Positions 11,589-19,465 of a DNA stretch of 64,000 nucleotides are shown in pieces (the first letter of the stretch is position 1; the number at the start of each line of letters is the position of its first letter). The stretch comes from Burkholderiales bacterium (GTDB taxonomy: Bacteria; Pseudomonadota; Gammaproteobacteria; Burkholderiales; SHXO01): contig JADZGB010000017.1 of the NCBI GenBank assembly GCA_020854105.1, forward strand, positions 59,942 to 123,941, written 5' to 3'. The translations under genes and the position numbers were made by a program. Below the pieces are notes generated by a model, which was given only the letters and a program-made list of their open reading frames with translations, was not told the origin of the DNA and did not search any database.

Positions 11589-11675
11589 CAATCCTCCCGC
11601 TCGATCTGCGATTCGTACTTTGAATACTGTCGATGCTTACAGCATTCCGGCCATGCACCGACGCGGACCGGATTT

Positions 11676-11691
11676 AGCAATTGCGGTGCCA
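11676..11691 (-). promoter_or_regulatory. Sigma-54 (-24/-12) promoter of the FeeM-like gene
   Basis: On the minus strand the sequence is TGGCAC-CGCAA-TTGCT, matching the consensus TGGCAC-N5-TTGC(A/T) at every fixed base, with the required GG-N10-GC spacing. It predicts transcription starting near 11665, a leader of about 75 bases before the ATG at 11588. An enhancer-binding activator would be needed. Confidence 0.75.
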
Positions 11692-12074
11692 GGAGAAAAA
11701 TCACTGAGGAGTCAGGCTCTTACTTGTTCTCTCGTAGTCCACACCCACATCCGCTCGTCTGCTGACGGAGACAGGGAGTTGCCATGCCGTCATGTCAGCG
11801 AAATGCGCGGTGTGCATCGGGTCCGATGCAGCGATCGGAGACAATTAACCTTTGGCGCAGATTTAACGATCCGCTGTCCGGGACATCCGTGATCAGGCCA
11901 TGCGGCCGACATTGACGCGCCTAGCCTGATGACAGTCCGAAGCATGACGATGGTCATGACCCAAGACAAGTGTCTCTGTCTGGCGTCAGCAGTGAAGAAA
12001 TTGTCCGAACGACCGATTACCATGCTCAACGTCCATCCCGGACGGCCGCAGCGGGCTGGGGGCATACCCGGCTC
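11692..12074. other. Intergenic region between divergent acyltransferase genes
   Basis: No convincing gene lies here. It must hold the enhancer sites for the minus-strand sigma-54 promoter and the promoter of the plus-strand acyltransferase, which I could not identify. A small inverted repeat, CATGAC-GATG-GTCATG (11943-11958), is a possible operator. AT content is higher than in the flanking genes. Confidence 0.5.
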
Positions 12075-12085
12075 AGGAGATCCCG

Positions 12086-12847
12086 TTGTCACCGGTTGTC
12101 ACAGGTTTGCTGGAAGCATTTCGCGAGTGGTTCGAAATCTTGCCGGCGACTACCACGAGCCTCAAGGAGGAGGCCTACCGCATCCGCCACGGCGTCTATT
12201 GCGAGGACCTCGCATTCGAGCCGCCCCGCCCGGATGGGATGGAAACCGACGAATACGATGGCAGCGCCCTGCATGTGCTGATGCGCCACCGCCCGACGGA
12301 TGCCTTCATCGCCTGTGTGCGTCTGGTCTGCGTGCCGAGGGAACGGCCACTCGAGGGGTTGCCGTTCGAGCGGATCTGCCGGCACGTCAATCCCGGCATC
12401 GTGCCCGTGGATCCTATCCGGCGCCTGAGGATCGCCGAGGTGTCACGACTCGCGGTGGTGCGGGAGTTCCGTCGACGCAAAGGCGAAATGCTGCAGGACT
12501 CACCGGGATCGGAATCCGACCTCGCAGGCGGTCCGCGCCAGCGCTTCCCCCATCTGCTGGTCGGTCTGTATCTTGGCGTCATTGCAGCCGCCACTCTCAA
12601 CGAGATCGAGCGCCTGTTCGTTCTCACCGAGCCCCGCCTGGCGGGCCACCTGAACAAGCTGGGCGTGGGGATTCACCAGATCGGCGCACCGGTCGAGCAT
12701 CGCGGTGTGCGCGTCCCGTCCATGATCCACGTGAGTTCGATCCATACCGGTCCGCGGCCGACCATCCTGCCGTTCTACGAGCACATTCTGGAATCGATGC
12801 GGCGCGGCTATGCCCAGCAGGCAGGGTCGCACGGCGCGATGGCCTGA
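12086..12847 (+). CDS. PEP-CTERM/exosortase system-associated acyltransferase
   Basis: The 253-residue protein has the autoinducer-synthase-like N-terminus of this family (TTTSLKEEAYRIRHGVYCEDLAFEPPRPDGMETDEYD), followed by IACVRLV, EVSRLAVVREFRRRKGE and a C-terminal GNAT-like segment. It matches my knowledge of the PEP-CTERM/exosortase-associated acyltransferase family, which co-occurs with exosortase A. Its substrate is unknown; an acyl-ACP or acyl-CoA donor is likely. The start is TTG at 12086, supported by AGGAG at 12075-12079; no ATG fits. Its 3' end is 6 bp from the convergent permease gene. Confidence 0.82.
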   Translation: MSPVVTGLLEAFREWFEILPATTTSLKEEAYRIRHGVYCEDLAFEPPRPDGMETDEYDGSALHVLMRHRPTDAFIACVRLVCVPRERPLEGLPFERICRHVNPGIVPVDPIRRLRIAEVSRLAVVREFRRRKGEMLQDSPGSESDLAGGPRQRFPHLLVGLYLGVIAAATLNEIERLFVLTEPRLAGHLNKLGVGIHQIGAPVEHRGVRVPSMIHVSSIHTGPRPTILPFYEHILESMRRGYAQQAGSHGAMA

Positions 12848-12853
12848 GCGACT

Positions 12854-14098
12854 CTAGATCGCGCGGCGGAGCTGCTCCGCGATGGGCATCCGCGCGACGC
12901 GCCACGCCGGAGGCAGTGCCGCCAGGACGGTGGCCACGAAACCGACCGAGAAACCCTTGAGCAGAACGGGCGGGGTCAGCAGAATGCGCGCGGTGTACCC
13001 AAGGTCCGAGTTGGGTGGAGGCGGCATCGGAATACCGATCGCGGAGACCGCCCACGCCAATGCCCCGCCTGCAACGAGTCCAAGCAGGGCGCCGAATGCC
13101 GCAAGCAGCGCATTCTCGATCATCACGAGCATGAATACGTCGACGTTGCCGTTGCCCAGTGCGCGCATCGTGCCGAACTCGCCGACGCGCTCGAGGACCG
13201 TCATGTTGACGAGATTGACCACGCCCAGCGCGACCATGACCAGGATGATCAGTTCCAGCACACCCAGCTGGCGGCGATAGAGCGCTACGGTCTTCTCGTA
13301 GAAGTCGTTGAGTTCGATCCACGTCTTCACCTCCAGTCCCTTGCCTCGTGCCGCGCTTTCGAACAGGCTGGCAACCGGCGACGTGTCCGCCGTGCGGTGC
13401 AGCAGGATGACGAGCGCACTGGCCCCCGCAGTGCCGAGAAGTTCCTGCGCGGCTGGAAGCCCGATGCGCACCGCGCGCGCATCGAATTCGTTGGAGAAGG
13501 TCTTGAAGGTGCCCACGACGCGGAAGTCCAGCGTATTGAGTGCACCGCCGGCCGTGCTCACGAGCAGATTGACGCGGTCTCCGGGCGCGAGTTTCATGGC
13601 GCGCGCCACGCCGTGGCCGAGCAGGATGCCATCGTGATCTGCACCGGTCAGCACCTGCCCGCTTTCGATCCGGATGTGCGTGCCCAGCCCGGCCTCCCGT
13701 TCCGGCTCGATGCCTTCGGCGACCACGGCGAGTTCGGCCTTCCCGTTGCCCAGGAGCGCGGAGAAGCGCACGCGCGCCATCGCGTCGTCCACCTCGTTGC
13801 GCTCCGCCAGGCGCCCGCGCAGTTCGTCGACATCTTCGATGAGGTACTTCTCCGGCGATCGCGACCCGTGGGTAAAGGAGCCCGCCCTGCCGATCTGAAG
13901 ATGTCCTGACTGGGAATGAATGAGCGATTCCCCGAGTTGACGGAACAGGTCTTCCACGAAGCCGCCCGCCAGCATGAGGCTGGAGACGCCGGCCACGATG
14001 GCGAGGATGGTCATGGCGGAACGCGAGCGATGACGCCTGACGTTGCGCCATGCCAGCCGGCTCAGCTGCCGAAGGCTACTTTCCTTGCCGAATTGCAT
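12854..14098 (-). CDS. FtsX/MacB-type ABC transporter permease
   Basis: The protein has 414 residues with an N-terminal transmembrane helix (about 29-50), a large periplasmic MacB-PCD-like domain (about 50-270) and three C-terminal helices of the FtsX fold (IILVMVALGVVNLVNMTVLERVGEFGTMRALG; ALLAAFGALLGLVAGGAL; VLLKGFSVGFVATVLAALPP). It resembles LolC/E and MacB permeases that move lipoproteins or lipids out of the inner membrane rather than importing solutes. It overlaps the upstream paralogue (stop at 14076) by 23 bp, so the two are translationally coupled. The partner ATPase is probably the one at 21022-21786. Confidence 0.85.
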   Translation of the reverse strand: MQFGKESSLRQLSRLAWRNVRRHRSRSAMTILAIVAGVSSLMLAGGFVEDLFRQLGESLIHSQSGHLQIGRAGSFTHGSRSPEKYLIEDVDELRGRLAERNEVDDAMARVRFSALLGNGKAELAVVAEGIEPEREAGLGTHIRIESGQVLTGADHDGILLGHGVARAMKLAPGDRVNLLVSTAGGALNTLDFRVVGTFKTFSNEFDARAVRIGLPAAQELLGTAGASALVILLHRTADTSPVASLFESAARGKGLEVKTWIELNDFYEKTVALYRRQLGVLELIILVMVALGVVNLVNMTVLERVGEFGTMRALGNGNVDVFMLVMIENALLAAFGALLGLVAGGALAWAVSAIGIPMPPPPNSDLGYTARILLTPPVLLKGFSVGFVATVLAALPPAWRVARMPIAEQLRRAI

Positions 14099-15377
14099 CG
14101 ATGATCACCATGCGGGATGCTCGGATGGCGGGCAGCACGGATCCGGCCAGCGCACTGGCAACCCCCACCGCGACTGCCTGCACGGCAAGTCCGGTCGTTA
14201 CCCGGATTTCACCCAGATAGCCTTGATCTGCACCGGGCGGCGGCGGCATCGGTATGCCGATCGACGAGATTGCGCGTGCAGCGAGCAATCCGCAGCACAG
14301 CCCGATGCCAGCGCCCACCACGCCGAGTACCAGTCCTTCGACGACGAACCGGCGACGGATCACCTGCTGTGTCGCGCCGATCGCGAGCGCCGTGCCGATC
14401 TCGCCGGTGCGCTCCACCACGCCGATGGTCATGCAGTTGGAGATGGTCAGCACGACGATGACCGCGATGATGAGATTGAGGAAGCCCAGTTGCCTCGAGA
14501 ACAGCGCTGCGGTCTTCTGATAGAAGTCGGCGAGCTGGTACCAGGGCGTCACGGCGAACTCGAGTGACGGAAGCCGTGCGCGCAGAGACGCCATCGCCCG
14601 GTCGGTGGCGGCCGTGTCCTCGAGCAGGACGATCCAGCGCGAGGTGCCTTCCACGCGCAGCAGTTGCTGGGCCAGTTCGAGCGGGGCCCGCAGGTAGACG
14701 TCGTCGTAGGCCTTGGTGGAGGTGGCGAAGATTCCTGCCACGACCGCTTCCACGCCGTTGACGCCGCCATTGCCGGTGCTGCTCAGGAGCACGACGGTCT
14801 GGCCGACTCCGGCACCCAGGTTTTGCGCGAGACCCCTGCCGAGCAACACTTCCCGGCGTCCCGGCTCCGTCGAGAGCGCCCTGCCCGCGACGATCGTCAT
14901 GGCAGCCGACAACCCGCCCTCGGCTGCGGGACTCAGTCCTTCTCCCTGGAATGAAAGCGTGGAATCGCCCAGACTCACCAGACCGCTGAAGGACAGTCGA
15001 GGAGCGACAGTCCGAGCGCCAACGCCCGCGACCGCTGAAGGATCCGTGCCGGGAAGAAGATAGGCCAGCGGATCGGACAATCCCGATTCAGCGAAGCCCG
15101 GACGGGTGATCTGCAGGTGTCCGACGGTATTGACGGCATCCTGCTGCATGGAGACCAGCACCCAGTGGATGAAGCCCGAGGAAAGCAGGAGCGCGACCAC
15201 GCTGAAGGCGACTGCAATCACGGCGACGGCACTGCGGCGCTTGCGGCGGGTCACCTCCTTGAACGCCAGCATCAGATCCAGCGCGACATGCCGCGCCAGC
15301 CGTGCCGCGCGTGCGCGCTGGTTCTGGCTGTGCCGAACGAGAGGCTGGCCGGATCGGGAATTCGTGGCGATGGACAT
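14076..15377 (-). CDS. FtsX/MacB-type ABC transporter permease, second subunit
   Basis: The 433-residue paralogue of the next gene has the same layout: an N-terminal helix after the RRKRRSA basic patch, a periplasmic domain, and C-terminal helices with GFLNLIIAVIVVLTISNCMTIGVVERTGEIGTALAIGATQ. Both permeases share the IGIPMPPPP motif before the last helices. ATG at 15377 is the earliest plausible start, although an internal ATG (MLAFKEVTRRKRRS) would give the more usual permease N-terminus and no clear ribosome site is seen. The pair probably forms a heterodimer, as in LolCE. Confidence 0.83.
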   Translation of the reverse strand: MSIATNSRSGQPLVRHSQNQRARAARLARHVALDLMLAFKEVTRRKRRSAVAVIAVAFSVVALLLSSGFIHWVLVSMQQDAVNTVGHLQITRPGFAESGLSDPLAYLLPGTDPSAVAGVGARTVAPRLSFSGLVSLGDSTLSFQGEGLSPAAEGGLSAAMTIVAGRALSTEPGRREVLLGRGLAQNLGAGVGQTVVLLSSTGNGGVNGVEAVVAGIFATSTKAYDDVYLRAPLELAQQLLRVEGTSRWIVLLEDTAATDRAMASLRARLPSLEFAVTPWYQLADFYQKTAALFSRQLGFLNLIIAVIVVLTISNCMTIGVVERTGEIGTALAIGATQQVIRRRFVVEGLVLGVVGAGIGLCCGLLAARAISSIGIPMPPPPGADQGYLGEIRVTTGLAVQAVAVGVASALAGSVLPAIRASRMVIIDAIRQGK

Positions 15378-15568
15378 GGATCGCGTCGTCAGGGGCGACC
15401 CGGTACCATGTGCGGTCTGGCGCTTTGCGGCGCCGGGTATCACGCTTAACGACGCGCCCGCCGCATGCTGAAGACCGGACACCCCATGCCTGCCTGTCTT
15501 AAAGCCGGGCATGCGGGCGTACGATAGATGCTCACTCCGCCATTCCGCAGTTGCTGCCCTCATCCTCC

Positions 15569-17185
15569 ATGGCTGCAAGTCCTCGACCGACCGACTCCGC
15601 GCTGGATCACGCGACTCGCCTGTGGGCCGAAGCCGTCGGAGGGGAGCACGTGATCGTGGATCCGGCGCTCCTAGCGATGCGGGCTCGCGCCACCTTTGCC
15701 AGCGACCACCGTGTTGCAGCGCTCGTGCGGCCTGGGTCGGTGACGCAGGTGCAGGCCTGCATGCGGATCGCCGCGTCGCAGCGCATACCGGTCTATCCGG
15801 TGAGTAGCGGTCGCAACTGGGGCTACGGTTCGTCGCTGCCGGCAAGCGACGGCAACGCGATCATCGACCTGTCGCGCATGAATGCGATCCTCGAGATCAA
15901 TCCCCGGCTCGCCTATGCCACCATCGAACCGGGGGTCACGCAGCGACAGCTGATGCAGGCGCTGCAGGACATCACGCCGGCGCTCTGGCTCGATGCGACC
16001 GGTTCAAGCCCCGACTGCAGCATCATCGGCAATACCGTGGAGCGCGGCTTCGGCCACACGCCCTACGGCGATCATTTCGGCCACGCCTGCGCACTGCAGG
16101 TGGTGCTGCCAGATGGGCGACTCGTGGAGACTGGCTTTGGCCAGTTTCCCGGTGCCGCAGCGACACCGGTATATCGATGGGGCGTGGGGCCGGCCATCGA
16201 CGGTCTGTTCACCCAGTCGAACCTTGGCATCGTCACGCGCATGACGGTGTGGCTGATGCCCGAGCCGGCGTACTTCCAGGCGTTCTTTCTCCGCGCCAGG
16301 GAAAGTGCCCTCGAACCGATGGTGGACGCGCTGCGCACGCTGCGTCTGGAAGGTTCACTGCGCAGCTCGATCCATCTGGTGAACGCGTTCAAGGTGATTT
16401 CGTCTGACGGGCGCTTCCCCTGGGGGCTCGCGGACGGAACTGGCCGTCTCCCGGAGGAAGCGACCCGGCAGCTCATCGCGCGGTGGGGATGCCAGGCATG
16501 GAACGGGTCGGGCGCGCTATATGGTTCCCGCGCGCAGGTGGCGGCATCCCGGCGTCGCGTGCTGGAACTGCTGCGGCCAGTGGCGACGGAACTGCGCTTC
16601 CTGGATGACAGGACAATCGGGATCGCCGGGCGACTACGTACGCCCTACAAATGGTTCACGGGCGTGGATCTGGCGCAGGCAATGGCACTGGTGAAGCCCG
16701 TCTACGAATTGATGAAGGGAATTCCGACTTCGAGGATGCTTGCCAGTACGTACTGGCGCAAGAGGGAGATCCCGGACGAATTCGATCCGGACCGGGATCG
16801 CTGCGGTCTGATCTGGGTCAACGCCGTCGCACCGGCCGACCCCGTGCAGGTGCGCCGGATGGTGACGATCGTCGAGACCGTTTTCAGGAAGCACCCCTTC
16901 GAACCGGCGATGTCGATGACCCTGAGAACCGAGCGCGCGGTGGACAACATCATTTCCATCACCTATGACCGTGACCGGGATGGTGAGGACGAACGTGCAA
17001 TGGCCTGTCACGACGAACTGCTGAGTGCACTCATGGATGAGGGGTTCTATCCCTATCGTCTGGGTGTGCAGTCGATGGCGCTGGCTGCTCAGCGCCGCGA
17101 TCCGTCAGCACGCGAGCTGATCGACCGGCTGAAACATGCGCTCGATCCCCATGGCACGCTGGCGCCGGGGCGCTACGCGGGCTAG
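15569..17185 (+). CDS. FAD-linked oxidoreductase of the VAO/p-cresol methylhydroxylase type
   Basis: The 538-residue protein has an N-terminal FAD_binding_4 domain (VRPGSVTQVQACMRIAA, PVSSGRNWGYGSSLP, IIDLSRMNAILEINPRLAYATIEPGVTQ, VERGFGHTPYGDHFGHACALQVVLPDGRLVETGFG). The C-terminal cap resembles 4-cresol dehydrogenase/vanillyl-alcohol oxidase and ends in LDPHGTLAPGRY. Such enzymes oxidise phenolic or other alcohol substrates, some passing electrons to a cytochrome. ATG at 15569 is preferred; an in-frame TTG lies six codons upstream. No signal peptide is visible. The gene sits between the permeases and the PEP-CTERM genes on the opposite strand and ends at a strong terminator. Substrate unknown. 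Confidence 0.8.
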   Translation: MAASPRPTDSALDHATRLWAEAVGGEHVIVDPALLAMRARATFASDHRVAALVRPGSVTQVQACMRIAASQRIPVYPVSSGRNWGYGSSLPASDGNAIIDLSRMNAILEINPRLAYATIEPGVTQRQLMQALQDITPALWLDATGSSPDCSIIGNTVERGFGHTPYGDHFGHACALQVVLPDGRLVETGFGQFPGAAATPVYRWGVGPAIDGLFTQSNLGIVTRMTVWLMPEPAYFQAFFLRARESALEPMVDALRTLRLEGSLRSSIHLVNAFKVISSDGRFPWGLADGTGRLPEEATRQLIARWGCQAWNGSGALYGSRAQVAASRRRVLELLRPVATELRFLDDRTIGIAGRLRTPYKWFTGVDLAQAMALVKPVYELMKGIPTSRMLASTYWRKREIPDEFDPDRDRCGLIWVNAVAPADPVQVRRMVTIVETVFRKHPFEPAMSMTLRTERAVDNIISITYDRDRDGEDERAMACHDELLSALMDEGFYPYRLGVQSMALAAQRRDPSARELIDRLKHALDPHGTLAPGRYAG

Positions 17186-17193
17186 AAAACAAA

Positions 17194-17216
17194 AAAGGCC
17201 GGCTGTGCCGGCCTTT
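17194..17216. terminator. Strong bidirectional rho-independent terminator
   Basis: AAAGGCCGGC (17194-17203) pairs perfectly with GCCGGCCTTT (17207-17216) around a TGT loop. A-rich bases upstream (17188-17196) provide a U tract on the minus strand. It lies between the convergent FAD oxidase and PEP-CTERM genes and should serve both. Confidence 0.9.
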
Positions 17217-17243
17217 CCTGCTCTGCCGAGGTGCGCGCGCGTG

Positions 17244-18113
17244 TCAGATCCGACGGCGACGCGAAGCCAATCCACCGGCTATCAGCAAGGCACCGAGTGC
17301 AGCAAGCGTCCCGGGCTCCGGCACCTGCTGCGTGATGATGAGGATGTTGGCGATGACCGTGTTCTCGCCGCCCTCGATCGTCTGGAATCCCACACAACCC
17401 GCCGCCAGGCCCGCTTCGGCACAGGCTTCGTTCGACAGCGTTCCAAGAGGATCGCCACCGATCAGTGCAGCACCGATGATCACCGTGTGGATGGTGCCGC
17501 CGACGTCGATATCGAATTGCAGGTCGAATGGGTTGAGCAGCACGAAGATATCATCGCAAACCGAGTCCACGTCGCCGAAACAAGGTTGCAGATTGCGGGT
17601 TTCGACGAACTCGATTTCGAAACTCTCCGTGGCCGAAGCAAGCAGACCCAGAGCCGGGTCCACCGCCTCCAACCTGAGTTCGGAGCGCAGTATGGTGCTC
17701 TGTAAGGCAGGGCACTCGCCCCCTGCGGGTACGCCCGAACAAAGGATGGCATTGTTGAAGTGCGTGATACCGATGGTGTCTACACGCGGTCCATTGGTCT
17801 GAACTTCCACGCTGTCGCCCCCGGCGTAGACACCCTCCGACACCACGAGCATGCTCTGCTCCTGGGTCGGATTCGTTGCCAGGGACCCGGGAATTCCCCA
17901 GGCGAGCGTCAGATAGGTGTCGTCATGTACGGAAACGGGGTTCGGATCCAGGAACTGGAAGTTCTGCCCGTTCTGGACCGTCTCGCTCTGGTCGAAGCCG
18001 TTGTCGAAGATCGCGTTCCAGGTGACAACCGGGACGGCCGAAGCTCCCCAACTGATCGTCATGGCTGCCACAGCCGTCGGGACCACGGCGAGCAGGCGTC
18101 TGAAGCTGCGCAT
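17244..18113 (-). CDS. THxN-type PEP-CTERM sorting-domain protein, copy 1
   Basis: The 289-residue secreted protein has a signal peptide (MRSFRRLLAVVPTAVAAMTISWGASA) and a C-terminal sorting signal: VPEPGT, a hydrophobic helix (LAALGALLIAGGLA) and the basic tail SRRRRI. Exosortase A is expected to cut at the PEP motif, with export together with exopolysaccharide. The middle has THFNN, the mark of the THxN family of PEP-CTERM proteins, and several paired cysteines. ATG at 18113 follows AGGAG; longer starts run into the leader. It is a paralogue of the gene at 18320-19201 and has its own sigma-54 promoter. Function unknown. Confidence 0.9.
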   Translation of the reverse strand: MRSFRRLLAVVPTAVAAMTISWGASAVPVVTWNAIFDNGFDQSETVQNGQNFQFLDPNPVSVHDDTYLTLAWGIPGSLATNPTQEQSMLVVSEGVYAGGDSVEVQTNGPRVDTIGITHFNNAILCSGVPAGGECPALQSTILRSELRLEAVDPALGLLASATESFEIEFVETRNLQPCFGDVDSVCDDIFVLLNPFDLQFDIDVGGTIHTVIIGAALIGGDPLGTLSNEACAEAGLAAGCVGFQTIEGGENTVIANILIITQQVPEPGTLAALGALLIAGGLASRRRRI

Positions 18114-18154
18114 GCTGTTCTCCTGAGTTACGCCGGACATCGGCGAACCCGATC

Positions 18155-18170
18155 AGCGACTGACGTGCCG
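18155..18170 (-). promoter_or_regulatory. Sigma-54 promoter of PEP-CTERM gene copy 1
   Basis: On the minus strand the sequence is cGGCACG-TCAG-TcGCT, with GG-N10-GC spacing. Predicted transcription start is near 18144, about 30 bases before the start codon, with the ribosome site between. It shares GGCACG with the promoter of copy 2. Confidence 0.65.
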
Positions 18171-18231
18171 ACCGAGAAATTCACATGTTCTCAGTGGGAT
18201 AGCCAACAAGAGCAAAACGCAGCGGACAAAT

Positions 18232-18250
18232 CTGTAAAGAATTCCGACAG
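18232..18250 (-). promoter_or_regulatory. Putative enhancer site (CTGTAAAG-N4-CCGACAG) upstream of PEP-CTERM copy 1
   Basis: CTGTAAAG-AATT-CCGACAG on the plus strand, with partial dyad symmetry (CTGT...ACAG). The GTAAAG begins 65 bp upstream of the -24 GG of the copy 1 promoter, the same distance as at copy 2. Likely an activator (PrsR-like) site. It lies just beside the terminator of the upstream gene. Confidence 0.55.
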
Positions 18251-18254
18251 CAAA

Positions 18255-18280
18255 AAGGGCAGCCCTCCCGGGCTGCCCTT
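18255..18280 (-). terminator. Rho-independent terminator of PEP-CTERM gene copy 2
   Basis: AAGGGCAGCC (18255-18264) pairs with GGCTGCCCTT (18271-18280) across a six-base loop. On the minus strand it is followed by a T tract (complement of 18252-18256). It separates the two PEP-CTERM genes into independent transcripts. Confidence 0.88.
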
Positions 18281-18319
18281 CCATCGGGGGGCGTTACCGC
18301 CCCTCGAGCCTTGCTTGAC

Positions 18320-19201
18320 TCAGACGCGCTTGCGGCGGCTGGCAACACCACCGGCTACGAGCAGGGCGCCAAGCATGGCGAGCGTGCCAGGCTCAGGCGC
18401 TTCGGTGGGCGCGGTGATCGTGATGTTCGCGATGATCGTGTTGGACTGACCTTCGGCCGTCAGGAATCCGATACAACCGGCACCCAAACCAGCTTCGGCG
18501 CAAGCCGCATTCGACAGCGTTCCCAGTTCTTCACCGCCGATCATCGTGGCACCGATGGTGACGTGGTGGATCGTGCCGTTCACGTCGAGATCGAACTCCA
18601 GCGCGATGGGATTCAGAAGCACGAAGATGTCGTCACACACCGTCTCCAGACCGCCTTCGAAGCATGGCGACTGGTTCTTGGTTTCCGCGAACTGGATCGC
18701 GAAGCCTTGCGTCGCCTGAATCGGTCCGAAGATTGCGGGATCGATCGCGGTGAGGGTGAGTTCGGACAGCAAAGTGGTATGCGTCAGTGCCGGGCAGATG
18801 CCACCGGCCGGGATGCCGCCCGTGCAGGTGATCGCATTGTTGAAGTGCGTGATCCCGATCGTCTGCTCGGTGCCGCCGTTGGTATCCACATCGACCGACG
18901 CGCCACCGGCGTACACGCCCTGCGACACCACCAACTTGGATTGCTCCTGGGTCGGGTTGGTCGCCAGCGAGCCCGGGGTGCCCCACGCGATCTGGAGGTA
19001 GGTATCAACCTCGCCACCCACCGGGTTCGCGCCGGAGAAGTTGGGGTTGTTGGTCCCAGCAGCGAATGTGGTGAGCGACTGATCGAAACCGTTGTCGAAA
19101 GACGCCTGCCACGTGTTGATAAACGTGGCCGACGCGGCAGTGGTGAAACCCATGCCGGCTGCTACGGCTGTGGCAGCGAATAGGGCCTTGAGTTTGGTCA
19201 T
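18320..19201 (-). CDS. THxN-type PEP-CTERM sorting-domain protein, copy 2
   Basis: The 293-residue secreted protein has a signal peptide (MTKLKALFAATAVAAGMGFTTAASA) and a sorting signal APEPGT, a hydrophobic stretch (LAMLGALLVAGGVA) and the basic end SRRKRV. It contains GITHFNNAI and is clearly paralogous to the adjacent copy 1 along the full length (shared GSLATNPTQEQS, VVSxGVYAGG, DDIFVLLNP, LGTLSN.ACAEAGL.AGC.GF). ATG at 19201 has AGGAG 9-13 bases upstream. The pair looks like a tandem duplication with divergence. Expected to be processed by the exosortase at 33240-34814. Confidence 0.9.
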   Translation of the reverse strand: MTKLKALFAATAVAAGMGFTTAASATFINTWQASFDNGFDQSLTTFAAGTNNPNFSGANPVGGEVDTYLQIAWGTPGSLATNPTQEQSKLVVSQGVYAGGASVDVDTNGGTEQTIGITHFNNAITCTGGIPAGGICPALTHTTLLSELTLTAIDPAIFGPIQATQGFAIQFAETKNQSPCFEGGLETVCDDIFVLLNPIALEFDLDVNGTIHHVTIGATMIGGEELGTLSNAACAEAGLGAGCIGFLTAEGQSNTIIANITITAPTEAPEPGTLAMLGALLVAGGVASRRKRV

Positions 19202-19248
19202 TTCCGATCTCCTGAATTTTTCCGGGCCTTGAGCCGGCGCGGGCACTT

Positions 19249-19265
19249 AAGCCAGAACCGTGCCT
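19249..19265 (-). promoter_or_regulatory. Sigma-54 promoter of PEP-CTERM gene copy 2
   Basis: On the minus strand the sequence is aGGCACG-GTTC-TgGCTT, with GG-N10-GC spacing. It predicts a start near 19239 and a leader of about 38 bases before the ATG at 19201. Confidence 0.65.
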
Positions 19266-19327
19266 TCTAGTTTATTCATTTATAATCATATGCTTATTAT
19301 GGAACCGGATGAGCATGGTCACGGAAC

Positions 19328-19345
19328 CGTAAAGGCTTCCGACAC
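19328..19345 (-). promoter_or_regulatory. Putative enhancer site upstream of PEP-CTERM copy 2, proximal
   Basis: GTAAAG-GCTT-CCGACA (19329-19344), the same site as at 18234-18249, and again exactly 65 bp from the -24 element. Shared sequence and shared spacing argue for a bound activator rather than chance. Confidence 0.55.
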
Positions 19346-19414
19346 CTGATTGTTCTAGCGCGCGGCTTCCAGGGATCTGGGGGGATTCCCCTATTCAGGC
19401 TACTGCGGCCGCCA

Positions 19415-19433
19415 CTGTAAAGCCGGCCGACAG
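19415..19433 (-). promoter_or_regulatory. Putative enhancer site upstream of PEP-CTERM copy 2, distal
   Basis: CTGTAAAG-CCGG-CCGACAG, identical to the 18232-18250 site outside the four central bases. It lies 88 bp further from the promoter than the proximal site. It could also serve nothing on the minus-strand outer-membrane gene, which ends at 19466. Confidence 0.5.
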
Positions 19434-19465
19434 ACGGAGCGCTCCTGCGTGGGAATCGGGAGACT

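Noticed and set aside
12058..12079. GG-N10-GC pattern just before the plus-strand acyltransferase, as a sigma-54 promoter
   Set aside because: Only the dinucleotides fit (GGGGC rather than GGCAC) and it overlaps the ribosome-binding site, leaving no room for a transcript leader.
14076..15845. Longer start for the second permease, extending to 15845
   Set aside because: The added 156 residues are Arg/Pro/Ser-rich without structure and run antisense into the FAD oxidase gene; the permease N-terminus begins near 15377.
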